Below are positions 62,936-64,000 of a DNA stretch of 64,000 bases, in pieces. The notes under the pieces were generated by a model. That model was not told the origin of the DNA and did not search any database. It was given only the letters and a program-made list of their open reading frames with translations. A program made the translations under genes and the position numbers. Source of the DNA: Liolophura sinensis (Eukaryota; Mollusca; Polyplacophora; Chitonida; Chitonidae); NCBI RefSeq assembly GCF_032854445.1, contig NC_088295.1, forward strand, positions 38,102,510 through 38,166,509, given 5' to 3'. Position 1 is the stretch's first letter, and every line of letters begins with the position of its first letter.

Positions 62936-63008
62936 CTCTGCTCACACCGAGCTTATTACTCAAACTGCCACCTTGGTATTGTAGAGAGGTGATTGATGCT
63001 GATACGTG

Positions 63009-63200
63009 ATGAGGCCTCACAGCAACTCGCTACCTGTCCTGCCTTCCCAGTCCTCACGGGCATCACTTAAACCTCCAGCGGTTGGCCACTTCGATTTCTT
63101 CGGGCGCCCCACTTTGCCGACTTACAAGTCTAATTTAGGAAAAGTTAATTTCCCCCAACATGTTTGTTCTCGCCCGAAATCCCCCTGCTCCATCAAATAA
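63009..63200 (+). CDS. unrecognised 63-codon ORF, status doubtful
   Basis: ATG-started frame rich in Pro and Ser ('MRPHSNSLPVLPSQSSRASL') followed by 'VGHFDFFGRPTLPTYKSN'. GC content is higher than its surroundings, which hints at coding origin, but no domain, promoter or splice signal was recognised. Confidence 0.15.
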   Translation: MRPHSNSLPVLPSQSSRASLKPPAVGHFDFFGRPTLPTYKSNLGKVNFPQHVCSRPKSPCSIK

Positions 63201-63368
63201 AGAGATCTTACTAGGCTTAGGTAAATAGGGCTTCTCATAGCAGACGAGAGGAAAGGCCCGGAAAAGACCGTTTGAACAAGTAACTCTCATAGCTTTATCC
63301 CCACCAATTCCCATCCATATTAAGATTTCCTGCCTAAGAAAACACGAACAGGGTCCAGAGAAGCCGGG

Positions 63369-63700
63369 CTACCATTTCAGATATTCTATCAATTTTTCCT
63401 CTTCTCCCTTCGGTGGTGCTTGAACAGTAGATGGTGTCCGTAGGGAGAGGCATATTCCGTATCTGTTTCTCAAAGAATCCATAAACTCCGGTATCCTATC
63501 CTCCAGACTGTTTGGTAACAAAATATTACCTTGATCCGGATACTCTTTGACAAGCTCAACCAGTTTGGAAATTCAGCTATTGATTTTGTTTGAAACATGC
63601 TTTCTGGGACGAATGCCATCGTCAAGGCACTTTTAACTGAAATTGTAACTAAGCCTGTCAATTTCTCAGCCGTGCCACGCAACCTTCCACGCAGCTGCAA
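63369..63700 (-). pseudogene. broken coding remnant of unknown family
   Basis: On the minus strand, 63572 down to the TAG at 63369-63371 is open for 67 codons without an early ATG and reads as a normal soluble, charged protein segment ('LVKEYPDQGNILLPNSLEDR', then 'PEFMDSLRNRYG', then 'PPKGEEEKLIEYLKW'). Immediately upstream the plausible reading moves to another frame ('SALTMAFVPESMFQTKSIAEF', from about 63635 to 63573), so one frameshift separates two coherent pieces. Further pieces may lie in the frame at 63741-63995. I do not recognise the family; a decayed transposon-encoded protein or a host pseudogene are both possible. Confidence 0.35.
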
Positions 63701-64000
63701 AATATTCGTCTATTTTTTTAACCTTTTTTTCTTTTTCACGCTAACTATGGACAGTCTTTGGAGTAGAGATTTGCTGGGGCTTCCACAATGAAAGGGGGCA
63801 TGACAAAAGCCAACAAATGTGACTTTCCACGACATTGGTTATAAGGAACAGTTTTGGATTTGTTGCGTAACAAGAAGACTCACGATGTATGCCTTCTCTA
63901 GCAGAAACAGCTAATTCAACCTGATCGATATTTGCAATTAACCTAATATCAACTTGGCTTCTTTTATTGTTAGGCGATCGGTACAAACTTGACACCCACA

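Overview
The window is animal nuclear DNA from what looks like a mollusc. The evidence is a standard spliced beta-tubulin gene with GT-AG introns, an AT-rich intergenic background, many minisatellites, and a scatter of tRNA-derived SINE copies. The SINE body and tail type (ending in a 'gagtacggcgtaaaacacc' motif plus an AT-rich tail) is one I associate with molluscs. There are no operons, ribosome binding sites or CRISPR arrays. The molluscan assignment is an inference from repeats and gene style, not from a marker gene.

Layout. 1-9140: no gene; an old, diverged duplication in which about 1490-3420 is colinear with about 7130-9140, with related blocks in between and SINE fragments inserted. 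9140-14940: no gene; a 59-bp minisatellite, a triple CCAAT-box repeat and a minus-strand SINE. 14947-19815: the beta-tubulin locus. It has a TATA promoter, four coding exons (446 aa), a 3' UTR that consists largely of a 17-bp minisatellite, and upstream of the promoter a second near-identical copy of intron 1, exon 2 and part of intron 2 with no first exon. 19800-44700: a long gene-poor stretch carrying a purine-rich 42-bp repeat, a 75-bp repeat that keeps an open frame, a 700-bp foldback element, 24-, 21- and 80-bp minisatellites, and a complete SINE with target-site duplication. 44700-59400: several promoter-like stretches followed by a start codon and/or a splice donor (near 44850, 50030, 53375, 59252), and one convincing but unrecognised 142-aa ORF at 56530-56958. 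59400-64000: a block shared with 22490-22815, alternating 70/80-bp tandem repeats, a degenerate GTCTGT-rich repeat, and at the right edge a broken minus-strand coding remnant.

Only the beta-tubulin gene is certain. The 142-aa ORF is a probable lineage-specific gene. The other gene calls are candidates that need transcript data. The most unusual points are the exon-2 duplication that begins at the exon-1/intron-1 boundary, the structured minisatellite 11-25 bases after the tubulin stop codon, the 142-aa orphan gene with overlapping upstream ORFs, and the candidate signal-peptide first exon behind a well-formed promoter at 44.7-45.0 kb.
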